From Haliclona indistincta (Eukaryota; Porifera; Demospongiae; Haplosclerida; Chalinidae): a stretch of 64,000 bases of DNA. The notes below the pieces were generated by a model. It was not told the origin of the DNA. It worked only from the letters and a program-made list of their open reading frames with translations, and did no database searches. Position numbers and translations under genes: made by a program. The stretch covers positions 14,119,928-14,183,927 of the forward strand of contig OZ024788.1 of assembly GCA_964017065.1 (NCBI GenBank), in the 5' to 3' direction. Below are positions 9,769 through 21,590 of the stretch, piece by piece; positions within the stretch are counted from its first letter, which is position 1; every line of letters starts with the position of its first letter.

Positions 9769-12700
9769 ATGGTGTCCAGTGAGTTGGTGGTTCTACTGAT
9801 AGTATGTGTTAGTACTGGATCAACACAAGGTGAGACATGTTATTTTAATCAGGCATAAAGCAATATCGCTAGATGTGTGTTTGTGATTGATAATTTTTGT
9901 GACTTTGACAAGAAATAAGTTATACTAGAACACTATTGTGATGTCATCTTGTCGTGGTTGGAGCTATTCATCAAAGTGATATTATACTGCCTTGGATCTC
10001 CATTGTACTAACCTTTAGTAGTCTGGCTGAAAATTTAATGAGCTATGAGACTAGCCTACCCGATTTTGTCGTTTTTTATGCAATGTTACACCTTGTATTT
10101 GGAGAAGTACACTAGATTGTTGTGGCTTACAATTTCTCTTCATACAGAATATTGTCAAGATGGACCATCTGTTGATAAAACATGTGAATATTATATCAGT
10201 TTTGATATGTTCAACACAGCCTGTATGGACACTCATCTAAATTGTAACAACGCCCAGTGCCTATCTTTTTTTAATGCCATCAATCACCGCTGTTTTTTCA
10301 ATGAATATGTTAATACAACTGTATCAGAGCCTATTAGATGCTGCTTTTGCAGTAACAGTGGTGGCAACATAACTGAACTATGGTGGGATTGTGATAATGC
10401 AACATTAGACGCCACACAAATGTCTATGCCATCATCGTCTTCATCACCTTCATCAAATGGTGAATTTCTATAGCTAGTAGTCCACTGCACATCAGAAATT
10501 ATGTTACAAAATAATTGCGCTATACACACCATCGATAATGTGTTAGAAGACAACTCAACTCGATTCAGTAATTTGATTGGTCAATTGCAGGGTTAGCCAC
10601 TGTATGAAACCCTGATTAACCCTTTAGTGCCTGAATAATTTTTGACAAAAATTCGACTTGCTCTAAACTGACAGTTTGTCTGCGATTTTCTACAACATGC
10701 AGTACGCTAGCTGTTCTAAACTAGCACTGTTTTTTCCTGGCATGTCAAAGTTTACGACCATGAACTAAACTCTGAGTTGGCCACTCCCACTTCAGAACTG
10801 AAGTCGCTTAAGTGCTGTGACCTCGTCATTTTCCAGCCAATTTTGGTCTTCGTTTAGCCCTGGTGACTGACACAAAAACCTGGTGATGTCTAGGTGAGCA
10901 AACAGCATAGTTTAGACCATATTCTATGGCCAAGTATGCATTACTGGGCATCTTGAAGCCTTAAAATGCCAATAGTGGCGAGGGGCTCTGCCCCTTCGAA
11001 CCCCGGGTTAACGGGGAGACACCCCCCTTTAAAATTCCCCCGTGCTGTATGTTTTAGTGGGGAGGGCGCACCGAAAAACAGTGGGTTTTTTCAGGTAAAG
11101 TCACCTTTGCAATTAAACTTGATTTGACCTTTCCAGAGCACTTTTTGCACTATTAACGTCTAGAGTAGGTGGAGTCAATTATCACGCTTAACCCTTTAAT
11201 TACTAAATTATCTTGCTGAAATTTAACCTCGTAAATGCTGACCACTTCTATCGTGAATATCTCGTGTGTCTTTTGTGCTACTGGTCTCAAATTTGCGTCC
11301 TTTTATGCCAGTGAGTAGCCGCAATTGCCCACACTCAAGTCGGTTGATATGCCCCTCCCACTTCGAAAGTGAAGCCGATAGAGTGCAGCGACCTCGTCAA
11401 ATTTTGCTCAAAGTTAGTACTTTGGGGCTGACTACTGAAAAGTACATACAAATAGAAGTGGTTTTGGTGAGTGTAAAATGTAGCCCAGATCATAGAGAAT
11501 ACGCAAAAATGTGTTTTCCGAGCACCCGAAGCCATAAAATGTCCAAATTTTCTTGGCTGCCATTTTGTTTCCCCTAAAATGTTGTGAAATTTGCACTGAA
11601 GCCATAGAAATGCCAAAGCCAATACGTTTAGCGCAGGGGGCACCGAAAACCAGTCAATTTTGGGCGGTTATTTGTATTCTTCAATTTGGCTTAATTTTGG
11701 GATATTTTAGCACTTTTTCATAAAGTTATGCTGTCTGAAGTATGTATGACGCCAAATGGCGTCATTGGGGCTTAAAGGGTTAAAGGCATCAATAGGCCCT
11801 AAAGGGTTAACAACCTTAAAATCCTTCGCCCTCTATTTCTTTCAGAAACTGCCTCAAATGACTTAATGACTCTATTTAGAACACTCAGACTGCATTTCTA
11901 ACACTTTTTGAGCATTTCTAGCGAGATTTGCAAATTTTGACGAAAACTCATTAAGCCTTTTAAGCCCTATTGTCGCCATTTGGTGACATACATACTTCTG
12001 AAACCATAACGTTATCAAAAGTGGTGAAATAATTATTCCCAAATTAAGCTAAACTGAATACAAATAACTGAAAAAATCCAGTGTTTTTCAGCGTTTCTCC
12101 TGTGCAAAACATATTGGAACCCACGTTTCTATGGCTTCAGCAAAACCCCCCAGCATTTTACGACAACAAAATGGCAACCTTGACAGTTTGGGCATTTTTG
12201 TGGCTTCAGGATGCTCGGAAAACACATTTTTGCACATTCTCCATGATCTGGGCTACAATTTGTACTCACCAAAACCACTGCTATTTGTATGTATTTTTCA
12301 GTAGCCAACCCCAAAGTACTAACTTTGAGCAAAATTTGACGAGGTCGCTGCACTTTATCGGCTTCGCCTCCAAAGTGGGGGAACATCTTGACCCTCTTGA
12401 GTGTAGACAATTGCGGCTACTCACTGGCGAAAAAGGACGCAAATTTGAGACCAGTAGCACAAAAGACACACGAGATATTCGCGAGAGAATTGGTCAGCAT
12501 TTACGAGGTTAAAATTTCAGCAAGATAACTTAGTATTTAAAGGGTTACTGCGCAGAAATAATTATATACTGAATAATCAACAAAGTTAGCTATAGTAGAT
12601 CTCTGTTGAGTCTCTCTTGAGTCTGGTTAGTCGGTGTCAGAGTCGTCATAGCCGTCAGAGCCAGCTTGTTTGCGCAGTCGAGCCACTGTACCACTGAGCA

Positions 12701-13846
12701 AGGCGTGACCCAGTGGTTTCCGGGTGTACCAAAAGGTCTCAGTTGGAAAAGCGATGGTTGCAGCTAGAATGCGTTGTCCACTGGATTGTCAGGGCAAAGT
12801 TGTCTAGACTTCTTAAATAGAGCGACAAAGCATCTCTCGGGGTTCTGTGTGTTGGAGCAGCGAACAACAACCCTAGGTATAGCTTTGCATCCCTGTAGAC
12901 CACTAGGATGGTTTGTGGTGGAGTCTTCGTGGTAGAGGGATAAGGTCGCTCACCTGGCTTTTCGATGACCTCAACTTGGCAAGGTAAGTGTCCCAATAAG
13001 CGATGCTCTCTCCCACTGCGTAGTGCAAAGTACAGACCATTGTACAGATTGGCTTGCGTCATTTCTGTTCGCTGTTGCTATAGTCTAAACCAGTTGAACT
13101 GTGCATCCTATCGGATCTACATGATTTAGAAGCCCTGCACGCTCCTGCACCAACTTTGTAGGCTCGATAATGTGCTCATTTCCTAAATCAATAATAATTT
13201 ATTACACATTGTGGTAACTAAACCATTCCTCACCATAGAAACAAGCAGTACCATTGCTACAATGGAAACAAGCATCATTGTCACCATGGGAACCAGCCAA
13301 GACGCCGGTATGACAACAACACCTTCTACAACAACTACCACTACACAACCCACTACTACTATAAATATCACTACTGGTTTTACAAGACCCACTACTGCTA
13401 CAGCGATAACTACACCAACACTTGTTACTACACCATCCAGTCTTATAGTGATAGTAGCTCCAGTAGTAGTAGTACTAGTAGTGTGTCTACTAGTAGTGTG
13501 TGTTATAGCTACTATCATCATACTGTATCAAAGAGTTAAACATCATCACCATCAACAAGATACAACAAAGTGAGCTTGTCTATTAGTCATTATTGTTCAT
13601 TATCATTGTCACTATAGTAACCAAATGACGCCACATCTCAATACAGTCAATAATGTGGTCTATGATTATCCTGAAGTAACTGTCATGTCAGCTAAACAGA
13701 CGAATACTTGCATCGCTACTACTGAAAACCCAGCTTATGGTACAAGCACGATGGTTAAGATTACGGACAGTATTGCTATTGTTGAGAATCCAGCCTATGC
13801 TGCTACAAGTACAGTAGCTCCTGACAATAGACAGTGTCAGCAGTGA
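9769..13846 (+). CDS. Receptor gene D: Cys-rich ectodomain, TM, short variant tail (310 aa)
   Basis: Exons 9769-9829, 10148-10459, 13239-13569 and 13618-13846, phases 1, 1, 2; 933 nt. Signal peptide MVSSELVVLLIVCVSTG. The ectodomain has ten Cys, CCFC, ELWWDC and several N-glycosylation sequons (NTT, NIT, NAT). Stalk Thr-rich, then VVVVLVVCLLVVCVIATIII. The tail is unlike the others: VVYDYPEV and two NPAY motifs (PTB-type NPxY), then a stop at 13844-13846 with no LVYSAV/KDGKKTTVK ending. An overlapping +1 frame, open from 13818 to 13916, holds SVEYCNI, which fits the ITIM consensus, so a frameshift may have cut the tail. The tail intron is 48 nt, with a TGA in frame immediately after the donor. 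Intron 2 carries a large foldback element and a recombinase-like fragment. Confidence 0.75.
10460..11187. other. Gene D intron 2, left part
   Basis: Begins with sequence shared with the gene E flank (ttacaaaataattgcgct; 19430-19520). From 10617 it has a repeat beginning taaccctttagtgcctgaat, probably a relative of the foldback family that follows, and a GC-richer stretch near 10980 (aggggctctgccccttcgaa). No gene. Confidence 0.4.
11188..12547. mobile_element. Long inverted-repeat (foldback) element, about 1.36 kb
   Basis: Termini are ttaaccctttaattactaaa and its complement tttaaagggtta. Arms of roughly 580 bp (11188-11770 and about 11955-12547) are diverged but clearly complementary over their whole length, for example gagtagccgcaattg against caattgcggctactc. 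A spacer of about 190 bp separates them. ORFs within are antisense shadows of each other. No transposase, so non-autonomous. Confidence 0.7.
12739..13062 (-). pseudogene. Fragment resembling DUF3504/ZMYM-type (Crypton-derived) recombinase
   Basis: 107-codon ATG ORF in gene D intron 2. The start, NGLYFALRSGREHRLLG, resembles the conserved opening of DUF3504 domains of ZMYM/QRICH1-type proteins and their sponge and coral relatives (N-G-x-x-F-x-L-R-x-G-x-E-H-R). ALSLYLRSL fits the later leucine-rich helix. No catalytic part follows. It looks like a broken remnant of a mobile recombinase gene; assignment is from memory of the family pattern. The flank at 13137-13180 recurs before gene E exon 3 (20046-20090). 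Confidence 0.35.
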
Positions 13847-15385
13847 ATCCAAGCTGACAGCTCCTCCCACTTCAGTTGAATACTGTAACATATCGAGAGC
13901 TCAGCAATGATGAACACACAAGAGACCAGGAGCTATAATTATTGTATTGTACTAAGTATGAGTGTGTACATTAGCTGTTGATAATGAAGGGCATTTGTAC
14001 AATTTGAAAAACTAATCACATCCATCTTTATTAAGCAACATTCATTAGCAAAAACTCTCTTCTTATCAAGAGTAGACATGGAAATTTTGAAGCCAAAATC
14101 ATAAAATTAAGGTGACGGGTGACCAAATTAATGATAATATTATATTCATGACTTTTGCAAGTAGCTGTATTTTCTAGCCAAGGGTATTCAAGTTGCTGTG
14201 TGCAGTTTGCTTGCCTATTGATATAGGCATCGAATGTAGTTAATTACAGCAACGCAGTGTTAGCCATCGTGGAGCTATGAAGACTAAGCACGATCGATTG
14301 CAAACAATTTTTCTTTAGTTGTGCGAAAGCCACAAAGCTAAAAATGCTCAAGCAAGCTCTTCTGCCGTCTGTGCAGTCAATACAGCAATCCATCAGCTGT
14401 AGCCCTATTAGTGCATGTAGAGCATGTACCATAAGATATAGCGTGAGATAGAAGAGAGGACCTCATGGGATGTGTTACATCGGCATGTTTGTCAGAGATG
14501 AGACTTAATTGTCAGAGTAAACTTGCTTGCATAAAGGATATTATCATTGTGGTGTAACTATCATAGCTAATCAGTAACCTAGTCCCTTAGTCAAAACACT
14601 TCAATACCTCAATACTACACACTATTGCACAAACACACTATCATCATGTGGTGTGGTATGAAGTCAGCATTCTCTGTATAAACAGGAGCTTATCATTCCA
14701 AAGAGCATACAAGTATGGAACATCAACTGGCCGCTATTGCACATGAGAATCATAGCCATACATGTAGTACAGTGTATGGCTCATAAAAACTGCCATTTTC
14801 AATGCACCAAGCACCAGAAATATTTTGTCTATTATTATACCTTGTGTGTTTAGTTTTATACTAAAACTATTATAGTTTACTTGTATGAATAACTGATCTA
14901 TCATACTGCTTTTATTATCCTGGACATGTGGGTGCCAGAGGGTTAAATATTAGTCAGTTGTCAAAATCGTGGCTGTTACTCAGTGTTACTTCTTGAAAAG
15001 CATCTTAAAATAGCTCTCTAATGATTGGTGTTGCAACTTCTATTCCGCAAACAAAGAGAGAGTCTTGTTAAATGGCTTTATCACCAGTACACTAACTGGG
15101 TCTAGCCATGTTGAGCCTGAGTGAGTGTACATTATGAGTAACCCACAATGTCAAATAAACTCATGAATAATAAGCTGATTCATAGAGAGTGATAGGTATG
15201 TAGCACACCCGCTTATTATAATTATTTGCTGTCACAAAGAATGCAATGAATAATTGTCTTCCATGCAAGGAAAAGATTTAGATAAGTCCAAGTAAGTAAA
15301 CTCAGTGACTTTCCTGTCATGGTACCAGGCTCCATTACCACACCATGCAAGCATCTTGTATTGATTCTGAAGACGTGACATACTA
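13847..15385. other. Intergenic, D to minisatellite
   Basis: 3' flank of D, then 14380-15040, which is related to 4150-5230 (same order of blocks, one decayed 35-bp unit). No gene seen. An ORF near 15232-15380 only extends the minisatellite reading frame. Confidence 0.5.
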
Positions 15386-16968
15386 ACACTAGCTAGCTCA
15401 CATGTGATGCTGTACAGAGTGAAGCTATCACTAGTAATAATAACACTAGCTAGCTCACATGTGATGCTGTATAGAGTGATACTATCACTAGTAATAATAA
15501 CACTAGCTAGCTCACATGTGATGCTGTATAGAGTGATACTATCACTAGTAATAATAACACTAGCTAGCTCACATGTGATGCTGTATAGAGTGATACTATC
15601 ACTAGTAATAATAACACTAGCTAGCTCACATGTGATGCTGTACAGAGTGAAGCTATCACTAGTAATAATAACACTAGCTAGCTCACATGTGATGCTGTAT
15701 AGAGTGATACTATCACTAGTAATAATAACACTAGCTAGCTCACATGTGATGCTGTATAGAGTGATACTATCACTAGTAATAATAACACTAGCTAGCTCAC
15801 ATGTGATGCTGTATAGAGTGATACTATCACTAGTAATAATAACACTAGCTAGCTCACATGTGATGCTGTATAGAGTGATACTATCACTAGTAATAATAAC
15901 ACTAGCTAGCTCACATGTGATGCTGTATAGAGTGATACTATCACTAGTAATAATAACACTAGCTAGCTCACGTGTGATGCTGTATAGAGTGGTACTATCA
16001 CTAGTAATAATAACACTAGCTAGCTCACATGTGATGCTGTATAGAGTGATACTATCACTAGTAATAATAACACTAGCTAGCTCACATGTGATGCTGTATA
16101 GAGTGATACTATCACTAGTAATAATAACACTAGCTAGCTCACATGTGATGCTGTATAGAGTGATACTATCACTAGTAATAATAACACTAGCTAGCTCACA
16201 TGTGATGCTGTATAGAGTGATACTATCACTAGTAATAATAACACTAGCTAGCTCACATGTGATGCTGTATAGAGTGATACTATCACTAGTAATAACACTA
16301 GCTAGCTCACATGTGATGCTGTATAGAGTGATACTATCACTAGTAATAATAACACTAGCTAACTCACATGTGATGCTGTATAGAGTGATACTATCACTAG
16401 TAATAGTAACACTAGCTAGCTCACATGTGATGCTGTATAGAGTGATACTAGCACTAGTAATAATAACACTAGCTAGCTCACATGTGATGCTGTATAGAGT
16501 GATACTATCACTAGTAATAATAACACTAGCTAGCTCACGTGTGATGCTGTATAGAGTGATACTATCACTAGTAATAATAACACTAGCTAGCTCACATGTG
16601 ATGCTGTATAGAGTGATACTATCACTAGTAATAACACTAGCTAGCTCACATGTGATGCTGTATAGAGTGATACTATCACTAGTAATAATAACACTAGCTA
16701 GCTCACATGTGATGCTGTATAGAGTGATACTATCACTAGTAATAATAACACTAGCTAGCTCACATGTGATGCTGTATAGAGTGATACTATCACTAGTAAT
16801 AATAACACTAGCTAGCTCACATGTGATGCTGTATAGAGTGATACTATCACTAGTAATAATAACACTAGCTAGCTCACATGTGATGCTGTATAGAGTGATA
16901 CTATCACTAGTAATAATAACACTAGCTAGCTCACATGTGATGCTGTATAGAGTGATACTATCACTAGT
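15386..16968. repeat. Minisatellite, 57-bp unit, about 28 copies
   Basis: Unit contains aacactagctagctcacatg, tgatgctgtatagagtgata and ctatcactagtaataat. It is very homogeneous, with single-base variants and three units 3 bp short. Because 57 is a multiple of three, both strands show long repetitive ORFs (19-residue period). These are not genes. It ends exactly where the gene E upstream block begins. Confidence 0.95.
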
Positions 16969-16971
16969 ATT

Positions 16972-17134
16972 CACAACAGCTACACAATATAATAAACACA
17001 TGATTCATGAACTATGATATGAATACTGAATGGTATATTCATAGTGGTGTTGACAGCACTAGCTGGTGGGCTGACAGGCTGGCTCGCCCTCTATACTAGT
17101 CTACTGTCAGTATAGCACAGTAGGTGTGTTAGTA
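16972..17134 (+). promoter_or_regulatory. Gene E upstream block, copy of the gene D block
   Basis: Near-identical to 9598-9768, including gaatactgaatggtatattc, gtggtgttgacagcacta and gtatagcacagtaggtgtgt, ending at the ATG. Conservation of this block beside two separate first exons suggests promoter or leader function, or simply recent duplication. Confidence 0.4.
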
Positions 17135-20100
17135 ATGGTGTCCAGTGAGTTGGTGGTTCTACTGATAGTATGTGTTGGTACTGGATCAACACAAGGTGAG
17201 ATGTGTTATTTTAATCAGGCATAAAGAAATCTCACTAGATGTGTGTTTGTGATTGATAATTTTTGACTTTGACAAAAAATAAGTTATACCAGAACATTAT
17301 TGTGGTGTCATTTCATCATGGTTGGAGCTATTCATCAAAGTGATATTACTGCCTTGGATCTTCATTGTACCAACCTTTAGTAGTCTGGCTGAAAATAATT
17401 GTAATAGCAATGAGGCTAGACTATAACATTTTGCCGACTTTCTAAATGCAATGTTATACCTTCGGCGTTTGAGCACCATTGCAAATATTGTAGAGTTAGC
17501 ACTAAGCTCCCTAGTTGGGAGATTGCAGCAGGAGTTGCAGCTAGTCCCAACCTGTTTAGCTTATAGGCTGTAGTACTGTTGAAACTGCACTGCAGACAGC
17601 AAAATGCTGACCACGACTAGGTGTGTCAAGTGGGCGTGACCGTGAACACTCGAGTAGGTAGCCATTGCTCTGGCTTTGATAGGCTTTTTCTTGAGATGTC
17701 TACGCACCCCCAGAGCTGTCCTGCAGTTTAGATGAAATCTACAAGCACCTAGGTAGTCAACTATGGGCGTTTTTGTCGTCAGAGAAGTCTAAGATGGCCG
17801 TCATGAAAGGTGAGCCAGCCATAACTCAAGAACGAAAGCACTTTAGCAAAATCCACGAGTCACATTGCAAGCCATTGTCGTGCTAAGCCTGTTCATACCT
17901 TTAACGAGTTTCAGAAGTGAGCGATGGTCTCTGCAGCTCGATGGACAGAATGAACGAACGAAAAAGATTTCACAAAACCCTCGGCGTGTTGCACATTGTA
18001 GAGTTAGCTCCTTAATTATTTGGCTTTCAGAATTAGGAGCTTTGCAGCTAAAGCCAACCTGAAATTGCACTGCTAACCAGAAGACAGCAAAGTGCTGACC
18101 ACAAGTACCTAGGTAGTCAACTATGGGCACGTTTGTCGTCAGAGAGGTCCAAGATGGCCGTCAAGGTGAGCCAGCCATACATAACTCGAGAACGAAAGCA
18201 CTTTAGCAAAATCCACGAGTCACATTGCAAGCCATTGTCGTGCTAAGCCTGTTCATACCCTTACCGAGTTTCAGAAGTGAGCGATGGTCTCTGCAGCTCA
18301 TTGGACAGACAGAATGAACAAATGACAAACCAAGTACCGTAACCCTCGCGCATGCGCCGAGGGTTAATTATTGTGTAAGCAAATAAGTGTTCAAGTATCA
18401 ATGGAGCATGTCACATTCTGTCCATAATCATGTGACATCAATGTTAAGATAAACCACAGTCTTAAACTCTCTATAATTTCTCTTCATACAGAATATTGTC
18501 AAGATGGACCATCTGTTGATAGAAGATGTGATTATAACAATTTTGATATGAACATCACAGCCTGTATGGACACTCATCTAATTTGTAGCAACACCCAGTG
18601 CCTAGCTTTTTTTAATGGCATCAATCACCGCTGTTTTTTCAATGAATATGTTAATACAACTGTATCAGAGCCTATTAGATGCTGCTTTTGCAGTAACAGT
18701 GGTGGCAACATAACTGAACTATGGTGGGATTGTGATAATGCAACATTAGATGCCACACAAATGCCTATGCCATCGTCATCATCTTCGTCACCTTCATCAA
18801 ATGGTGAGTTTCTATAGCTATATGTCCACTGCACATCGGAATGAACGAATTTCACGAACCCTCGGCGTTTGAGCACCATTGCAAATATTGTAGAGTTAGC
18901 ACTAAGCTCCCTAGTTGGGAGATTGCAGCAGGAGTTGCAGCTAGTCCCAACCTGTTTAGCTTATAGGCTGTAGTACTGTTGAAACTGCACTGCACAGCAA
19001 AGTGCTGACCACGACTAGGTGTGTCAAGTGGGCGTGACCGTGAACACTCGAGTAGGTAGCCATTGCTCTGGCTTTGATAGGCTTTTTCTTGAGATGTCTA
19101 CGCACCCCCAGAGCTGTCCTGCAGTTTAGATGAAATCTACAAGCACCTAGGTAGTCAACTATGGGCGTTTTTTGTCGTCAGAGAAGTCTAAGATGGCCGT
19201 CATGCAAGGTGAGCCAGCCATAACTCAAGAACGAAAGCACTTTAGCAAAATCCACGAGTCACATTGCAAGCCATTGTCGTGCTAAGCCTGTTCATACCTT
19301 TACCGAGTTTCAGAAGTGAGCGATGGTCTCTGCAGCTCGATGGACAGAACGAACGAACGAATGAGTGAATGAATGAACGACAAAGCAAGTACCGTAACCC
19401 TCGCGCATGCGCCGAGGGTTAAATATGTTACAAAATAATGGCGCTATACATGTACATACCATCGATAATGTGTTAGAAGACAACTCAACTCGATTCAGTA
19501 ATTTGATTGGTCAATTGCAGAGCTATAATTCACGTACTTACATCTCAAGCCACTATATGCACACCCGAGGGCAAAAAAATTTTTGAAGATGGAGCTTGTA
19601 AGGCAGAGAAAGAGTCACTCATGGTGCTGCCAGCTTGCCTTGAGTCATTCATGCACCCATGGCATCTTCAATAATAACAGAGAAACTAAAAAAAGTTGTT
19701 GATTACTTTGCTTATGCACCATTGCTTCCATAGAGGACACCTCAAAGTAAGTCATATCATTGGACACCTCGATCAATGCCATATAGCTTCGCCTTAAACT
19801 TTGCATCAAGTTATGATGCTAGCTAAGTGCACAGTGGTCTAAAAACATTAGACAACTTAGCAAATCAAGTCTACATGTAATAGAATTTTTATGTAACGGC
19901 AACGACACTTGGGAATATACCGTATAGTGGGAAATTTAGTGGATTAAAATTTTGACGAATCGTTAGACAGCAGGAAAGCAATGGTTCCCATGTCAGATGG
20001 CAGCCACGTTTGGATTTCGCCGTTGTATTGCTGGAATACGGTGTTGCACGCTCCCACGTCCACTTTGTAGGCTCGATATGCTCCTGTCTTAAATCAATAA

Positions 20101-21160
20101 TAATTTATTACACATTGTGGTAACTAAATCATTCCTCACCATAGAAACAAGCAGTACCATTGCTACAATGGAAACAAGCATCATTGTCACCATGGGAACC
20201 AGCCAAGACACCGGTATGACAACAACACCTTCTACAACAACTATCACTACACGACCTACTACTACTATAATGATAACTACACCAACTCTTGCTACTACAC
20301 CATCCAGTCTTATAGTGATAGTAGCTCCAGTAGTAGTAGTACTAGTAGTGTGTCTACTAGTAGTGTGTGTTATAGCTACTATCATCATACTGTATCAAAG
20401 AGCTAGACGCAGTCACTACAAACCAGAACCAAGCAAGTACGAACTCACTCAACCACCCACCGCAGCACCTGACCAGACCACACCTCCTGTATACAGCACA
20501 TTGAGTGATACTGCCATAGAGACCAGACCAGCTCCTCCAGCACCATATAATGGACAGCTTACTGAGGAGGGAGCCCCTGATGATTACAGTGTGATTACTA
20601 ATAAAGAGACTCAAGCTAAAGAGACCAGGCCAGCTCCTCCAGCACCTTATAATGGACAGCTGAACTCGTCCTCTAATGAGGGAGCTCCTGATGAATACAG
20701 TGTTATTACTGATAAACCACGTGCCAGTATGATACCAGTAGAGGCTAATCCAGCATATCGTGTATACAGCACAGTGGAAGATGCAGAGGCAACATCCAGC
20801 CAGTATAGTGTGGTTACTGAAACGAGCAAACCGTCAGCAATGACAAGTGATGAAGACACTAGACTATACAGCCACTCCTCTCATGGACACACTACCACAC
20901 ATCAGCTACCAGCCCCTAGTGTATACAGCACTCTAGCTGAGCAGAGAGATGATACACCAGACACCAGTAATGAGGGGTTGGTCTACAGTGCTGTGGTAGT
21001 CAAGGATGGTAAGAAGACTACTGTTAAAACAATGGCTACACCACAAGATGAAGACACTGAACAGACACCAGATACTGTCCAACCCACAGAGGGAATGGTG
21101 TACAGTGCTGTGGTACGTCAGGATGGTAAGAAGACTAGTGTGAAGATCACTGTTGACTGA
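17135..21160 (+). CDS. Receptor gene E: Cys-rich ectodomain, TM, longest tail (462 aa)
   Basis: Exons 17135-17195, 18492-18803 and 20145-21160, phases 1, 1; 1389 nt. No tail intron: the TM exon reads directly into the tail. Signal peptide MVSSELVVLLIVCVGTG. The ectodomain is closest to D (ten Cys, CCFC, ELWWDC). The stalk is Thr-rich and the helix VVVVLVVCLLVVCVIATIII. The tail has PPVYSTL, two RPAPPAPYNGQL units, DDYSVI, DEYSVI, NPAYRVYSTV, QYSVV, LYSHSSHGHTTTHQLPAP, SVYSTL (strict ITIM) and the common LVYSAV/MVYSAV ending. The APPAPY proline stretches could bind SH3 or WW domains. Introns 1 and 2 each hold a CCCTCGGCG-ended element absent from the same places in D. Confidence 0.8.
17455..18367 (+). 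mobile_element. CCCTCGGCG element(s) in gene E intron 1
   Basis: Starts near ccttcggcgtttgagcacca and ends accgtaaccctcgcgcatgc followed by gccgagggtt. It is internally duplicated: the segment with caagatggccgtcaaggtga occurs twice, so two copies probably overlap or nest. The corresponding place in gene D intron 1 (about 10080-10100) is uninterrupted. Confidence 0.55.
18842..19423 (+). mobile_element. CCCTCGGCG element in gene E intron 2
   Basis: Core 18857-19420 is flanked by AACCCTCGGCG and its inverse CGCCGAGGGTT. Gene D continues cacatcagaa to ttacaaaataatt without it (10491-10515), so this is an insertion after the D/E duplication. No ORF, hence MITE-like. Confidence 0.65.
19424..20144. 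other. Rest of gene E intron 2
   Basis: No gene. At 19918-19965 there is a partial copy of the element end accgtatagtgggaaattt, seen complete at 60495-60694. 20046-20144 matches the sequence before gene D exon 3. Confidence 0.4.
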
Positions 21161-21590
21161 TCAACATTGTTATTATACTACTTATTCAACTAGTAACATG
21201 TGCATTTATTGAAACACAATCACACTAATTGTTAATGTTTATTGACATTGATGTACAGTTAAATTAATGCTGCCGAGTTAAACATTATGTAATTTAGTCA
21301 TTAATGCTGTATGATCCCATTGTATGCTGTTCTTGATTCATAACATGTTATATGTATACATTGATAGTATGACAAGAATAGATCTATATAATCTATAATC
21401 ACATGTAGTAGCTTATTAAGAAACATGTTGTGTATAATTTACTATCTAAACTTATTGATTGAGGAAACTGTTCAAAGTTCACTGTTTACACAACACACAC
21501 AAAGCTATCATAGCAGTTGATATACTCGATTGTGTTTACCGCTTGGCTGTCACTTGGTAGAGTCAGTATAGCACAATAGGTGTGTTAGTA
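21161..21590. other. Intergenic, E to F
   Basis: AT-rich 3' flank with no gene. Ends in the family leader gtcagtatagcacaataggt just before the F start codon. Confidence 0.4.

Noticed and set aside
15232..17017. 589- and 537-codon ORFs on both strands
   Set aside because: Both are translations of the 57-bp minisatellite (multiple of three, no stops in the unit). No unique coding part or splice context.
17843..18130. ORFs in gene E intron 1 and the similar one at 32106-32312
   Set aside because: They arise from the CCCTCGGCG element on opposite strands and differ between copies, with no sign of coding constraint.
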